Shown here: positions 7,943 through 17,411 of the stretch, one piece after another
Position numbering within the stretch: the stretch's first letter is position 1
Layout: the number at the start of each line of letters is the position of its first letter
DNA from: Candidatus Bacteroides intestinavium
Lineage (GTDB): Bacteria > Bacteroidota > Bacteroidia > Bacteroidales > Bacteroidaceae
Assembly (NCBI GenBank): GCA_019118325.1
Contig: DWZE01000020.1
Location: 1 to 33,879, forward strand
Length of the DNA stretch: 33,879 bases
Reading direction: 5' to 3'
Translations under genes and position numbers: made by a program
Notes under the pieces: model-generated
Told to the model about the DNA's origin: nothing
Databases searched by the model: none
The model's input: only the letters and a program-made list of their open reading frames with translations

Positions 7943-8599
7943 ATGAAGAAACTCGTTATATTCGACCTGGACGGCACGTTGCTGAACACCATCGCCGACC
8001 TGGCACAAAGCACCAACCACGCCCTCCACGCCTTGGGCTACCCCACCCACGAAGCCTCGGCCTATCCCTTCATGGTGGGCAACGGCATCAACAAACTCTT
8101 CGAACGCGCCCTGCCCGAAGGCCAGAAAACCCCGGAGAACGTGCTCCGCGTACGCGCCGAATTTATCCCTTATTACAACCTCCACAATGCTGACATGAGC
8201 CGCCCCTATCCCGGCATCCCCGAACTGCTGGAACAGCTGCAGGCCCGCCGGATTCTTGTGGCCGTAGCCTCCAACAAATACCAGGAAGCCACGACGAAAC
8301 TCATTGCCCACTATTTTCCCGGCATCCGTTTCGCCTCCGTCCTGGGACAACGCGAGGGCGTCCCCGTCAAGCCCGACCCCGCCATCGTACACGACATCCT
8401 GCAGCAAGCCCCTGTCGCCCCCCGGGACGTGCTTTATGTCGGAGACTCGGGCGTGGACATGCAGACGGCGCGCAATGCAGGTGTAGAGGCATGTGGGGTC
8501 ACGTGGGGATTCCGCCCGCGGACGGAATTGGAAGAAGCAAGCCCCGCCCACATCGTGGACAAGGCAGAAGAGGTACTGACGCTGGCTCTCGGCGAATGA
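7943..8599 (+). CDS. gph: HAD-family phosphatase, phosphoglycolate phosphatase-like
   Basis: The 218-residue protein is a HAD hydrolase with all four motifs. Motif I is FDLDGTLLN at 6-14, with D7 as nucleophile and D9 as acid. Motif II includes VASNK. Motif III is the lysine in VKPDP, and motif IV is YVGDSGVDM. The helical cap between motifs I and II fits the Gph/PGP subfamily, which dephosphorylates 2-phosphoglycolate formed during DNA repair. Related HAD enzymes act on other small phosphates, so the substrate is inferred. The gene appears monocistronic: it has its own -7 box and is followed by an inverted repeat and a convergent gene. Confidence 0.88.
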   Translation: MKKLVIFDLDGTLLNTIADLAQSTNHALHALGYPTHEASAYPFMVGNGINKLFERALPEGQKTPENVLRVRAEFIPYYNLHNADMSRPYPGIPELLEQLQARRILVAVASNKYQEATTKLIAHYFPGIRFASVLGQREGVPVKPDPAIVHDILQQAPVAPRDVLYVGDSGVDMQTARNAGVEACGVTWGFRPRTELEEASPAHIVDKAEEVLTLALGE

Positions 8600-8680
8600 C
8601 CCCCCTGCCAACGCAACAGATACGCACAGCACAACAATGAGAAAAACAAGCAGAGACGACAGCCGGAACACCCATCAATA

Positions 8681-8745
8681 ATGCGGACCTTGCAGGCCGG
8701 CAGACTCATTTTACTCCTTGTCCGCTCAAACTGCAAAGTCCGCAT
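8681..8745. repeat. Inverted repeat with 15-bp arms and 35-nt loop
   Basis: ATGCGGACCTTGCAG (8681-8695) pairs with CTGCAAAGTCCGCAT (8731-8745) with one mismatch that would be G-U in RNA. It lies between the convergent gph-like and nucleotidyltransferase genes, and may help terminate the rightward transcript. Confidence 0.6.
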
Positions 8746-8750
8746 CCTTC

Positions 8751-8781
8751 AAAAAAAATCCACAACAGGTTCAGCCTGTTG
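8751..8781 (-). terminator. Intrinsic terminator of the nucleotidyltransferase gene
   Basis: Read leftward, CAACAGG-CTGAA-CCTGTTG is a perfect 7-bp hairpin followed within four bases by eight T residues. It begins 4 bp after the stop codon of the nucleotidyltransferase at 8785. Confidence 0.85.
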
Positions 8782-8784
8782 GAA

Positions 8785-9696
8785 TCAGAACAGTTTCTCC
8801 GGATATTCACCGGCTTCCACCAACGATTTGATTTTGGCGACCACCGCCGGGCGATCTTCAGGATAAGTAACGCCGAACCACTTGCTCGTCGTGTCCAATA
8901 CTTCTACCGTAGCCGTGCCGTCCTTGATGAGCTTGTCCACCATCAGCGGGATGAAAAACTCGCTCTTCAGGTTCGACATATTCTTCGGGTCGGACAGGAA
9001 GCCACGGAAATAATCGCGGCTGTAAGCGAAATAATCGGGTGTGAACCCCCAGAAGTTCATGCTGACGGGCGTCGTCTCGGGCGTAGCTACCCACTGGTCG
9101 TCATCGTCCAGATACTTCACCTCGCCGTCCATGCGCTGGATCTTGGTGCGTTCCACCACCGACGTCAGCATCCGATGCTCGTCCGTACCGCAAATGCCGC
9201 GCGATACGGTGCCGCTCTCGCTCAGCGTATTGCCCACGCGGAAGCCCACCATGGCATACGTATTCTTCGCACCCTCGGGCAGGGCAGACAGGAACTTGCC
9301 CATCACCTGGAAAGAGTCACGGCCGTAGAAGTCATCACAGTTAATCACCGCGAAAGGTTCATGAATGACGGGCTCGCCCATCAGCACGGCGTGATTCGTT
9401 CCCCACGGCTTCGTGCGACCCTCCGGGCAGGTGAAGCCTTCGGGCAGGGCATCCAAGGCTTGGAATACCAGCTCACACGGGATATGTCCTTCGTACTTCG
9501 AAATAATCTTGTCACGGAAATCCTGTTCGAAATCCTTGCGGATGACAAAGACCAGCTTGCCGAAACCGGCATGAATGGCATCATAAATGGAATAGTCCAT
9601 GATGGTTTCGCCATTGGGGCCCAGACCATCCAGTTGTTTCAAACCACCGTAGCGGCTGCCCATGCCGGCAGCCAGCAGAAAAAGAGTAGGTTTCAT
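8785..9696 (-). CDS. Sugar-phosphate nucleotidyltransferase (NTP_transferase fold)
   Basis: The 303-residue protein starts with the nucleotidyltransferase signature LLAAGMGSRYGGLKQLDGLG (residues 6-25), which binds the NTP, followed by GPNGETIMDYSIYDA. Such enzymes transfer a nucleotidyl group to a sugar-1-phosphate to make activated sugars for glycan synthesis; the sugar and nucleotide cannot be assigned here. An in-frame ATG 14 codons upstream (9738) was rejected because it lies inside a minus-strand -7 box at 9736-9743. A transcript starting from that promoter would not include it. The gene has its own terminator, so it is probably transcribed alone. Confidence 0.88.
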   Translation of the reverse strand: MKPTLFLLAAGMGSRYGGLKQLDGLGPNGETIMDYSIYDAIHAGFGKLVFVIRKDFEQDFRDKIISKYEGHIPCELVFQALDALPEGFTCPEGRTKPWGTNHAVLMGEPVIHEPFAVINCDDFYGRDSFQVMGKFLSALPEGAKNTYAMVGFRVGNTLSESGTVSRGICGTDEHRMLTSVVERTKIQRMDGEVKYLDDDDQWVATPETTPVSMNFWGFTPDYFAYSRDYFRGFLSDPKNMSNLKSEFFIPLMVDKLIKDGTATVEVLDTTSKWFGVTYPEDRPAVVAKIKSLVEAGEYPEKLF

Positions 9697-9735
9697 TGTT
9701 GTTATGTATTTAAAGGTTAATGATGTTACATGGCG

Positions 9736-9743
9736 CAAAAGTA
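9736..9743 (-). promoter_or_regulatory. Bacteroides-type -7 box for the nucleotidyltransferase
   Basis: The minus strand reads TACTTTTG, an exact TAnnTTTG match, 40 bp upstream of the chosen ATG. A -33 TTG at normal spacing is not evident. Confidence 0.5.
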
Positions 9744-9814
9744 CGAAAATTAACGCATAAGTCGTAGCTGCTCCGGCACTTTATTTTTGCAATGAGCCAC
9801 TCCTGCCCCCTTTT

Positions 9815-12190
9815 TCAGAAGGGATAGCCTATGGCAAAATGCAAGGCCGTTCCGTCCATGAAATTACGGATGTTGTAATAGCCGGACTTGCCCGTATCGT
9901 AAGGGTCGTGCAAGGCGATGCCCCAATCCAGGCGGAACACCAGGAACCCCAAGTCATAGCGCACTCCCACCCCCGTGCCCAAGGCTATCTGCTCCGGAAA
10001 GTCACGCAGACGGAAGGCGCCGCCAGGCCGCGAAGGATCATCACGCATCAGCCAGACATTGCCCGCATCCAGGAAGACCGCTCCATGCAGGTCGCTGATG
10101 ATGCGGAAGCGATATTCCAGGTTGGCCTCGAAACGGATATCGCCCACGTGGTTGATGAAGGAATACGTGTCGTTCTCGTCGGCCGGGTAACCGCCGGGAC
10201 CGATGTTGCGCGCGGCAAAGGCACGCACACTGTTGGCGCCGCCCACGTAGAATTGCTCCGTATAGGGAGCCGTAGTGGCATTGCCATACGACCAGATGAC
10301 GCCCAGAGCGACACGCGAAGCCAGCGAATTGTTGCGGTCAATGCGATAATTATAGCGGAACTCCGTATTCACCTTCAGGAATTGGGCGAAAGGCACACCC
10401 AGCAATTCCTTGCCTTCCTCGCTGAAAGACTTCCCCAACGCCCTGTAGATGACGGAAGTGACGTTACCGGCCGAGGTCAGCGTAGTCTGCCACCAGACGG
10501 GATGGCGCCGACGGGGCTGGGAACTGTTATCATAGGTGTAGGTGTACTCCATGGCCGGAATGAACTGGTTGCGCAGGCTGACGTAAAGGGCCGGATTCTC
10601 CTGCTGCAACTGCTGGAACTCCTCCGTAGGATCCCGCAGCACGTTGAAGGTCAGCCGAAAGGGGGTAAAACTGTGCTTCGATGTAGCCTTGGGCTGGAAA
10701 TCATAGGTGGCATTCCCGCCGAAAGCCAGCAACTTGTAGTAGCGGGCACGGTTCATCTGGTCGACATAAAGACGGAAGGTGGTGGTGGCAGGGAAGTCAT
10801 ACTCGTTGCCCCCCATCCGCGGAAAGACCACACGGGGAAAGATGAGGGACGTGGCCACACCCAACTCGTAACTGTTCATGGCGGACGACGTATGCTTGCC
10901 CGTTGCCCACTCATAAGAACCCTTCAGTTCTACGTTCCACTTTTCGCCTCCGCCGAAGACATTGTTCTTCGTCAGAGTGAACGAGGCACCGGGACCGGTC
11001 TGATTATTGCTCTTCATCTTGACGTTAAAGTCCAGTTCGGCATCGTAAGGCTTGTCCAATGCAGCAATGACATGCACGTCCAAAGTGTCGGAGACCAAGG
11101 CCGAATCGCGGGGTACATACTGCATCTCCGTATACTTGAAGATACCGATGCTGGCCAATCGTTCCTGCACGCGAGTCTGACGATAAAGGCTGTAAAGACT
11201 CCGGGCCGAACGCTGGCGGGATATGCCGGCACTGTCTTCGACCTGGCGCTTGTAGCGGAAATTCTGGTAGTCCATCCAGCGGTACAGCATATTGGGACGG
11301 ACCCGCAGTTTGTCGTGGAAATGTATGGTCAGGTCCTTGTAGACCAGACTGTCATTGGGCGCCTCGCCGTTTTTGCCCAACAAGTGGAAAGACTTGTTCC
11401 CCAACCGGAAAGGCTTCTCGGCCACGGCGGGCATCCCCGCCACGGGAACCAGCCGGAGCGAGACACGCCCAGGCGCCAGAGTCGTATCGGCCTGATAGGT
11501 CAGGTAGTCCGGACGGAAATAATAACAGCCCACATTACGCAACAGATTGCTGATGCGGGTGCGCTCGCCGTCCAGGTCGGGCACGTTGAACTGCTCGCCC
11601 GGACGAATGAGGGAACGACGACGACTCAACTTCAGGATGCCAAGCGTGCGCGGTGTGAAACCCCGGTAATCTACCGTGTCGATGAAATAGGGACGTCCCA
11701 TGTTGACAGCATACTGAACACGGGCCTTGAGCGAATCTTTGGCATGGGGCAGGACCTGATGGCTCACCGTCCCCTGAAAATAGCCGTAGTCGTGCAACAG
11801 GTTGGTGGCAGCCTGGGTGCGGATATCGGGATTCACCGCAGACAGGAGCACCGGCTCGGCGGCAAAGCGGTTGAATATCCAGCGTCCCAGCCCTTTTTCG
11901 TATTTCCGGAAGCCATTGTACACCCATAACCCCAAGGGAAAAGGGATACGTACCGAGGTACTGCCCAACAACGAATTGTTGGGTGCCTTGGCCAGGGCGG
12001 CCTCTACTTCCTCCAAGGCGGTCTCGCCCACGGACGTGGGCTGGGGATTGTCCACCAATGTAGGCCGCTGGCCGATGTAAAGGATTTCTCCCTCGGGCAG
12101 GTGCTTCGTGGTGGAGCAGGCGGCCAGGAGCGACATACCTATCATTATATATAGGAAGCGTCCCAAGCGTTGTATAGCTATCCTTCTCAT
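9815..12190 (-). CDS. tamL: TamL-type outer-membrane lipoprotein (BamA/TamA superfamily)
   Basis: This 791-residue protein belongs to the Omp85 family that inserts proteins into the outer membrane. It begins with a lipoprotein signal: LLAAC places the lipidated cysteine at C25. POTRA-like repeats fill roughly residues 40-340. The C-terminal half (about 430-791) is a surface-antigen beta-barrel that includes YVGGANSVRAFAARNIGPGGY. The last residues, HFAIGYPF, match the barrel C-terminal signal. A lipidated TamA homologue is the Bacteroidetes form called TamL. It lies 31 bp downstream of tamB on the same strand, so the two are almost certainly co-transcribed and form one complex. A lipidated BamA paralogue is the alternative, but the tamB neighbour argues against it. 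Confidence 0.9.
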   Translation of the reverse strand: MRRIAIQRLGRFLYIMIGMSLLAACSTTKHLPEGEILYIGQRPTLVDNPQPTSVGETALEEVEAALAKAPNNSLLGSTSVRIPFPLGLWVYNGFRKYEKGLGRWIFNRFAAEPVLLSAVNPDIRTQAATNLLHDYGYFQGTVSHQVLPHAKDSLKARVQYAVNMGRPYFIDTVDYRGFTPRTLGILKLSRRRSLIRPGEQFNVPDLDGERTRISNLLRNVGCYYFRPDYLTYQADTTLAPGRVSLRLVPVAGMPAVAEKPFRLGNKSFHLLGKNGEAPNDSLVYKDLTIHFHDKLRVRPNMLYRWMDYQNFRYKRQVEDSAGISRQRSARSLYSLYRQTRVQERLASIGIFKYTEMQYVPRDSALVSDTLDVHVIAALDKPYDAELDFNVKMKSNNQTGPGASFTLTKNNVFGGGEKWNVELKGSYEWATGKHTSSAMNSYELGVATSLIFPRVVFPRMGGNEYDFPATTTFRLYVDQMNRARYYKLLAFGGNATYDFQPKATSKHSFTPFRLTFNVLRDPTEEFQQLQQENPALYVSLRNQFIPAMEYTYTYDNSSQPRRRHPVWWQTTLTSAGNVTSVIYRALGKSFSEEGKELLGVPFAQFLKVNTEFRYNYRIDRNNSLASRVALGVIWSYGNATTAPYTEQFYVGGANSVRAFAARNIGPGGYPADENDTYSFINHVGDIRFEANLEYRFRIISDLHGAVFLDAGNVWLMRDDPSRPGGAFRLRDFPEQIALGTGVGVRYDLGFLVFRLDWGIALHDPYDTGKSGYYNIRNFMDGTALHFAIGYPF

Positions 12191-12221
12191 ATAATTCCTC
12201 TTAGTGGTTACTTATCATAGA

Positions 12222-15200
12222 TTACTTCGGTTCGGGGGCGGCTTCTTCCTCCTCCCCGACGCTGCGCGGCTTCTTCTTACGGAAGATGAACAGTTCGCCC
12301 AGACGGTCCAGTTTGCGGCGCAGCACGAGGCCGACGCCCGTTTCCGTAATCTCTCCGTCCAGCACGCTTTCGTAGTTCTTATTATGGAACACCCGGATAT
12401 AGCGCGTGCCCGAATTGTCCAGCCGATACTCCAGCGAGATGTTGTCGATGAAGGATTCGGCGGAATTGGTGGCATTGGCACCGGTAGACACCTTGCCGCC
12501 GATGACTACCTGGAAGCGGTCGTTGAAGAACCGTTGCGAGTAGCGGAAGCTATAGTCGGTCTGCGTACTGCCCGTCTCGGCGGACGTACGGTCTTCCACG
12601 CCCACACTGATACTGGCGTTCTTCACGGCCGATCCGGCCAAGGCGTTGATCTGGCTTTGGAGGACACTGTTCAGAGCCGTGCCCATGGACAAGCCTCCCC
12701 CCTTGGCACCACTGTTCAGGTAAATACCCGTGGCCAGCATGGCAATGGCCTGCTTACTGCGTTCTTCGGCTCCCATGGCCTGCAACTCGTTCTGCACGGT
12801 AGCATCCTCAGGCGCTGCGATGTCGAAGATGAGGTCGGGCGACTCCAGCCGACCCGTAATGCCGATGCTGACGTCGAAGTTGACGATGCGCGAGGCTTCT
12901 CCCTCTCCGTCGGCCACAGAGGCACGCATCCGCTCCGTAGCCTTCAGGTCGAGGGTGGGATTCATCAGGTCGCCGCGCCAATCCACGTAGCTGCCTGTAT
13001 TGAAACGGAACTCCTTCAGGGGAATGACGGGCAAGGAATATTTCATCACGCCTCCGGACAAGGTATAACGTCCCGTCAGGCTCATATCCCCTTGGGCCGT
13101 ATATTGCAAGTTGAGGTCGCCGCCTCCCTCCAGTTCGATGTATTTGTCACCTGCCGGGGTCAAATCAGCCCGCAAGCGCACGGCCTCATCGATGTGCAGA
13201 GACATGTAGATTTCCATCCCGCCCAAGGGGACGGCAGCTACTTGCAGCGTATCCGTCGCCACGCTGTCGGCAAAGGAGGTAAAGGTGACCAGGCCGCTCA
13301 GACGGTCCTCTACCGTCAAGGGAGAGTCTGTCAGGACATAGGTCACGTTGGTATTGCCCAGCAGATTCATGTTGCCACGCATCGTCAGGGCATCCAACGG
13401 CCCGCGCACAGCCGCGTTGATATCCACGAACACCTTACCATAGACCAGGCTCTCGCGAGTATGGGGAGCGTCCAGCAGATTATAATTGACGGCCTGCAAG
13501 GTCAAGTCGGCCGACGGACGAGCCGGATCGGCAAAGCTGACCGAACCGTCGATGACGAACGGATTACGGCTGGTTGTGTAGAGGGAGAACTTGTCAAACG
13601 TCAGCCGGTTGTCGGCGATGCGCACAGGCCGTCCGTCGAAATAGTAGCGTGCCCCCAACTGCCGGATGAATACAGAGGCCGTATCCATCTGCAGACTGCC
13701 CCGGAGGTCGGGTTTCGCCGTCGTCCCCCGCAGAGAGACGGCCCCATTCAGATGACCGGACAAAGAAGCCATTCCGTCCGGCACAAAGGCATTGGCCACG
13801 GACAGTGGCAGCCGCTCCAGCGAGGCATCCAACGAGAGAGCGTCCTTATCGGTTTCCGTGCCCAACAGACCATCTACCGTCATCACCTCCCGGTCATCGC
13901 AGGCCACGTAGGCACTGAGGTAATGGCTTTGGTCCGAGGCAGGCAACCAGGTGACACCTGCTCCCAGGTCGCCCACCGGACGCCCCTCATAGGTCAGCGA
14001 ATCAATATCGGCCTCGGCGGCCAACTGCAAGGCTTCGGGTGTCTGTATGTAATTGGCCTCGATGGTGAAGAGGCCGGTCAGCCGCGGCAAATAGGGCAGC
14101 ACCCGGCTCAGTTCACTCAGGCGGAAACGGCTCAGCTCCACGTTGACGTTCTGCAAGGAGACCGTGTCACCCACATCGGACTGCATCCGGAACCCCATCC
14201 CGTCGCCGCCCTCCATATCGATGTTGGCATAGACGCGCATGTTCTTGTGCAGATAGATGCTGTTCCGACCCTCCTGAAAACGGAACTTGCGGTATGCGAT
14301 AACCGGCTCGTCGGGCGTCAGGCGCAACAGCACGCCGTTACCCCGTCCGTGTCCCTCGGTCAGGGGACGGGCATTGACTCCCAGCAGGATACCGGTATTC
14401 CCCTCGGCATCGGTATAGTTCACGGTCAGTTCGGCATCCTCGTTGCGTATTTCGCCCGTCAGGAGACTGCGGAAAGTAAAGTGCGGATTGCGGGGACCAT
14501 TAATGACCCCTCCCTGCAACTGCATCCGGGTCGTATCCTGGTGGACGGCAAAGAAGAGCGTGTCCAGCCGCAGGGAATCGGTCCGGAACCCCTCCACGGA
14601 GGCCCGTCCGTTGATGCCCCACTCCGGCGTGAAACCAAACTGAACTTTCAGGCGGTCGAAGGCCATTCCCTGCGCAGCCAGCAAGTCACCCGCGGGATTG
14701 TCGTGCCCCGCCGTCAGCTGCATGCCCGCCGATGGCAGGATACGGCGCAACGCCGCATGGTCCAGGCGACGGTCTTCCCACTGCTGCATCAGAAGGGCCA
14801 TGAAAGCATCAGATTTTTCCAGCAGTGTCTTCAACGTACTGCGGGCCTTGAAATCAAAATCCAAATCGCCGGAGCCCAGATGCAACTTGATGGAGTCACG
14901 GCGTGCTTCGGCAGCCAGGTCGAAAGCCAGGGGATGCTCCGGTTTTTGGGAAACCAGCCCCAAGCGATGCAAGTCGACATCCTGCACGTTCAGATTCAGT
15001 TTGCCGTCCATATAGTTGCGGTCCAGGCGGAGGTCGGCGTCCATCTTCATCCGAAGCAGGGCATTGTCGCTGTGCAGCCGCACCGAAGCGACCGATGCCT
15101 GCAACGCCGCCCGCAAATCGACATCCGTCAGGCTGAGACGACCGTATTGCAGGCTTCCCAAAGCCAAGTCCACTTGCGCGGAGGTGCGGGCCGAAGCCAG

Positions 15201-16814
15201 GTCGAAGCCCTGCCCCTGAGCCCTCAGCCGGGCCGACAAGGCATATAGGGAATCCTTGGGCAGGAAGTGATGAATCTGAAGCGAATCGGCAGCCAGCTCC
15301 AACTGGTAACGCCCGTTGCCCAGGTCGTAGGCAGCCGCCAGGTCCAGGGAGCCTTCATGCTCCTGCAAGTCCAGCGAAGCCGTGCAAGCATTACCCTCCA
15401 CGGCCAGACGGGCACCCAGCTGCATGCTGTCCGGAATGACCAAGGAACTGTCTGGCATCAGTCCGCCCAGAGCGGTCAGGAAGTTCAGGTCGCGCGTCTG
15501 CATCTCCAGGTCCAGATTGCCGCTGCGCGACAGGCTGTCCGTCAGGTTCCAGAATTCACCCCCGCCGCTGAGCGAGAACGCTCCGGGCAGGTCCACGGCA
15601 AAGCGGCTGATCTGCATCTGTTTCAGATTGCCCTCCGTGCCGGCACGGATTACCAGCGGATGGAACGGATAGGACTTCTTGAAACTCTCCGGCAGGCCAC
15701 CGGCCAGCAACAGCACGTCCTGCTTGCCGATACGGGCATCCAGACGGGCGGACAGACGGCCCGTAGTGGGGATATTGATGAGTTCCCAATAAGTCTGTGC
15801 GGCCAAATCAATCTGGCTGTGCGGGGTGGTCAGTTGCAGGAAGGGGACACGTATCAAGGTGGAGTCGGCCGTCAGACGCCCCGTCAATGAGGCGATACGG
15901 AGGCCGGAACGTTCGTTCAGGGAAAACTCACGGATAACGGCGTTCATCTCCCGCCCTACGTAACGGACCGAATCAATGCCTATCCGCACATCACGCACAG
16001 ACAGGTGCGAGGGGTCGAGCCCGGCGGCCGTCACGGTGGTGTCCCGCGGCATACCGGTGTCATAGTCCAGGCTGGTGCCGGTCAGCAGGAACTTCTGCCA
16101 GCCGTATGCCTGACGCCCCAGGTCGGCCTCGGCTTCATCCATGCGGGCCTCACCCAAACGGGCGGACAGATGCAGGGAATCCAACGGCATCTGCAGGTCC
16201 ACGGAAACATTCTTCAACTGCAAAGCGTGGAGCAACACCTTCCAGCGGACAGGCGTAGAGGTCGTGTCCGGCGGCGACGCGGTGGTATCGGCCAAGGCCA
16301 TCCGCAGATGCGTATCCTCCAATGTCACTTCATTCAGGATCACGCTTTCGCGGTTCAGGTCCACTCCATGACTGCGAAGAAAGAAGCGTCCCAAGGTGCC
16401 TTCCAGCCGCATCCCCTCCAACAGGCCGGCCGAATTGACCGACACGTCTTCCAGCGACACGCCGTCCACTTCCACCTGTCCCCGCAGCAAAGGCCAGGCC
16501 TGCACACGCACGCTCAGGTTGCCCAAGGTCAGCAGGGTGTCCGGTGCAGCGGTCACGCTGTCCGCCGGCTGTACCACCCGTACGCCCCTCACCAGCAGGT
16601 CCAGCGGGAAACGCAGGTCTATCCGCTCCACGGCAAACTGCATACCCGTGGCCTCGCCCGCTATCGACACCGCCTGGCGACGGATGAAATCCTGCACCGG
16701 AGGCACATAGAGCAGCACCATGAGCAGCACGAACAAGGCTACCGGCGTGAGCAGCACCCACAAGGCCGCCCGCAACCACGGACTTTTTTTCTTCAAGACC
16801 TCTTCTTCTGCCAT
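12222..16814 (-). CDS. tamB: TamB family translocation and assembly module protein
   Basis: At 1530 residues this is a typical large AsmA/TamB protein. One N-terminal membrane anchor at about 16-38 (ALWVLLTPVALFVLLMVLL) follows a charged cytoplasmic stub. A very long periplasmic region of repeated beta-strand segments comes next. The C-terminal conserved TamB (DUF490) domain covers about 1040-1490, with FNTGSYVDWRGDLMNPTLDL and SIGITGRLESPDLIFD. The family bridges the inner and outer membranes, working with an Omp85 partner in outer-membrane protein assembly or lipid transport. The partner is the adjacent tamL. The C-terminus ends in a short acidic tail. Its start is the first in-frame ATG before the anchor. 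Confidence 0.93.
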   Translation of the reverse strand: MAEEEVLKKKSPWLRAALWVLLTPVALFVLLMVLLYVPPVQDFIRRQAVSIAGEATGMQFAVERIDLRFPLDLLVRGVRVVQPADSVTAAPDTLLTLGNLSVRVQAWPLLRGQVEVDGVSLEDVSVNSAGLLEGMRLEGTLGRFFLRSHGVDLNRESVILNEVTLEDTHLRMALADTTASPPDTTSTPVRWKVLLHALQLKNVSVDLQMPLDSLHLSARLGEARMDEAEADLGRQAYGWQKFLLTGTSLDYDTGMPRDTTVTAAGLDPSHLSVRDVRIGIDSVRYVGREMNAVIREFSLNERSGLRIASLTGRLTADSTLIRVPFLQLTTPHSQIDLAAQTYWELINIPTTGRLSARLDARIGKQDVLLLAGGLPESFKKSYPFHPLVIRAGTEGNLKQMQISRFAVDLPGAFSLSGGGEFWNLTDSLSRSGNLDLEMQTRDLNFLTALGGLMPDSSLVIPDSMQLGARLAVEGNACTASLDLQEHEGSLDLAAAYDLGNGRYQLELAADSLQIHHFLPKDSLYALSARLRAQGQGFDLASARTSAQVDLALGSLQYGRLSLTDVDLRAALQASVASVRLHSDNALLRMKMDADLRLDRNYMDGKLNLNVQDVDLHRLGLVSQKPEHPLAFDLAAEARRDSIKLHLGSGDLDFDFKARSTLKTLLEKSDAFMALLMQQWEDRRLDHAALRRILPSAGMQLTAGHDNPAGDLLAAQGMAFDRLKVQFGFTPEWGINGRASVEGFRTDSLRLDTLFFAVHQDTTRMQLQGGVINGPRNPHFTFRSLLTGEIRNEDAELTVNYTDAEGNTGILLGVNARPLTEGHGRGNGVLLRLTPDEPVIAYRKFRFQEGRNSIYLHKNMRVYANIDMEGGDGMGFRMQSDVGDTVSLQNVNVELSRFRLSELSRVLPYLPRLTGLFTIEANYIQTPEALQLAAEADIDSLTYEGRPVGDLGAGVTWLPASDQSHYLSAYVACDDREVMTVDGLLGTETDKDALSLDASLERLPLSVANAFVPDGMASLSGHLNGAVSLRGTTAKPDLRGSLQMDTASVFIRQLGARYYFDGRPVRIADNRLTFDKFSLYTTSRNPFVIDGSVSFADPARPSADLTLQAVNYNLLDAPHTRESLVYGKVFVDINAAVRGPLDALTMRGNMNLLGNTNVTYVLTDSPLTVEDRLSGLVTFTSFADSVATDTLQVAAVPLGGMEIYMSLHIDEAVRLRADLTPAGDKYIELEGGGDLNLQYTAQGDMSLTGRYTLSGGVMKYSLPVIPLKEFRFNTGSYVDWRGDLMNPTLDLKATERMRASVADGEGEASRIVNFDVSIGITGRLESPDLIFDIAAPEDATVQNELQAMGAEERSKQAIAMLATGIYLNSGAKGGGLSMGTALNSVLQSQINALAGSAVKNASISVGVEDRTSAETGSTQTDYSFRYSQRFFNDRFQVVIGGKVSTGANATNSAESFIDNISLEYRLDNSGTRYIRVFHNKNYESVLDGEITETGVGLVLRRKLDRLGELFIFRKKKPRSVGEEEEAAPEPK

Positions 16815-17331
16815 ATCCTTTTTTCCATTTTATGATGCACAAAGTAAACGATTATTTCCCATAATCCGGCGCGGACGGGAAAGAAAATCTTTCTATGTCA
16901 ACATATATTATCAATCCTGAACAACTTTCTCTCCATTCGGGACAGTTCCCCTTCCACGCCCCTTTTTCACTGCTTCCCAAAGAGACCTGTAGCGAAGGAA
17001 AAGCAAAGGAAAAGCGAAGGAAAAGCAAAGGTGAAACGAAGAGATAGCGAAACCGCCTCACAAGGTATTTAACATCTCATTGATTATTAAATATTTACAC
17101 ACAACCATCTTTCCCTCTTCTTGCATCTCATAAGCCATCGGACAGGGAAAACCACTCGCAAAACAGCAACGCCCCAAGCTGCTTCCAGGGCTTTACCTCG
17201 GCATTGATATGTAATCATATTTAACCATTTCATTCTATCGTATCCAGCCTCCGCCACAGAAGCAACGCATACATCCTTGGAGGACAGGCCGGCCAATTTG
17301 TATAATGTTCCTAAAACATAGCCCACAGCTA
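16815..17331. other. Intergenic region between tamB and the island
   Basis: This stretch of about 500 bp separates tamB from the rightward restriction-modification unit. It holds an 11-bp tandem repeat at 16991-17034. A 92-codon minus-strand open frame (17087-17365) has no recognisable domain, and I do not call it a gene. It may contain the tamB promoter. A TTACTTTG near 16848-16855 on the minus strand is close to the -7 consensus but not exact. Confidence 0.5.
16991..17034. repeat. 11-bp tandem repeat, about four units
   Basis: Units of AGCRAAGGAAA repeat four times, the last one diverged. The purine-rich array lies upstream of tamB in noncoding DNA. No function is evident. Confidence 0.75.
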
Positions 17332-17361
17332 TTGGCCGTAAGGGAATCTTTGCTAACTTTG
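17332..17361 (+). promoter_or_regulatory. Bacteroides-type promoter for the restriction-modification operon
   Basis: TTG at 17332-17334, a 19-bp spacer and TAACTTTG at 17354-17361 match the Bacteroides -33/-7 consensus with correct spacing. This is the best promoter match in the window. It predicts a transcript start near 17368 and a leader of about 255 nt containing the large hairpin at 17412-17528. Confidence 0.65.
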
Positions 17362-17411
17362 CCACGACTTTTTTGACATAGTATTAATTAGCGTTTGCTA
17401 TTTATTCGGTA

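Noticed and set aside
9839..11929. Plus-strand open frame of 696 codons opposite tamL
   Set aside because: It is antisense to a well-supported outer-membrane protein and shows no domains.
12204..15248. Plus-strand open frame of 1014 codons opposite tamB
   Set aside because: The tamB reading is supported by domain structure and the tamL neighbour. The antisense product has no recognisable domain.
17087..17365. 92-codon minus-strand open frame in the tamB-island gap
   Set aside because: No recognisable domain, and the best promoter in the region points the other way across its start.
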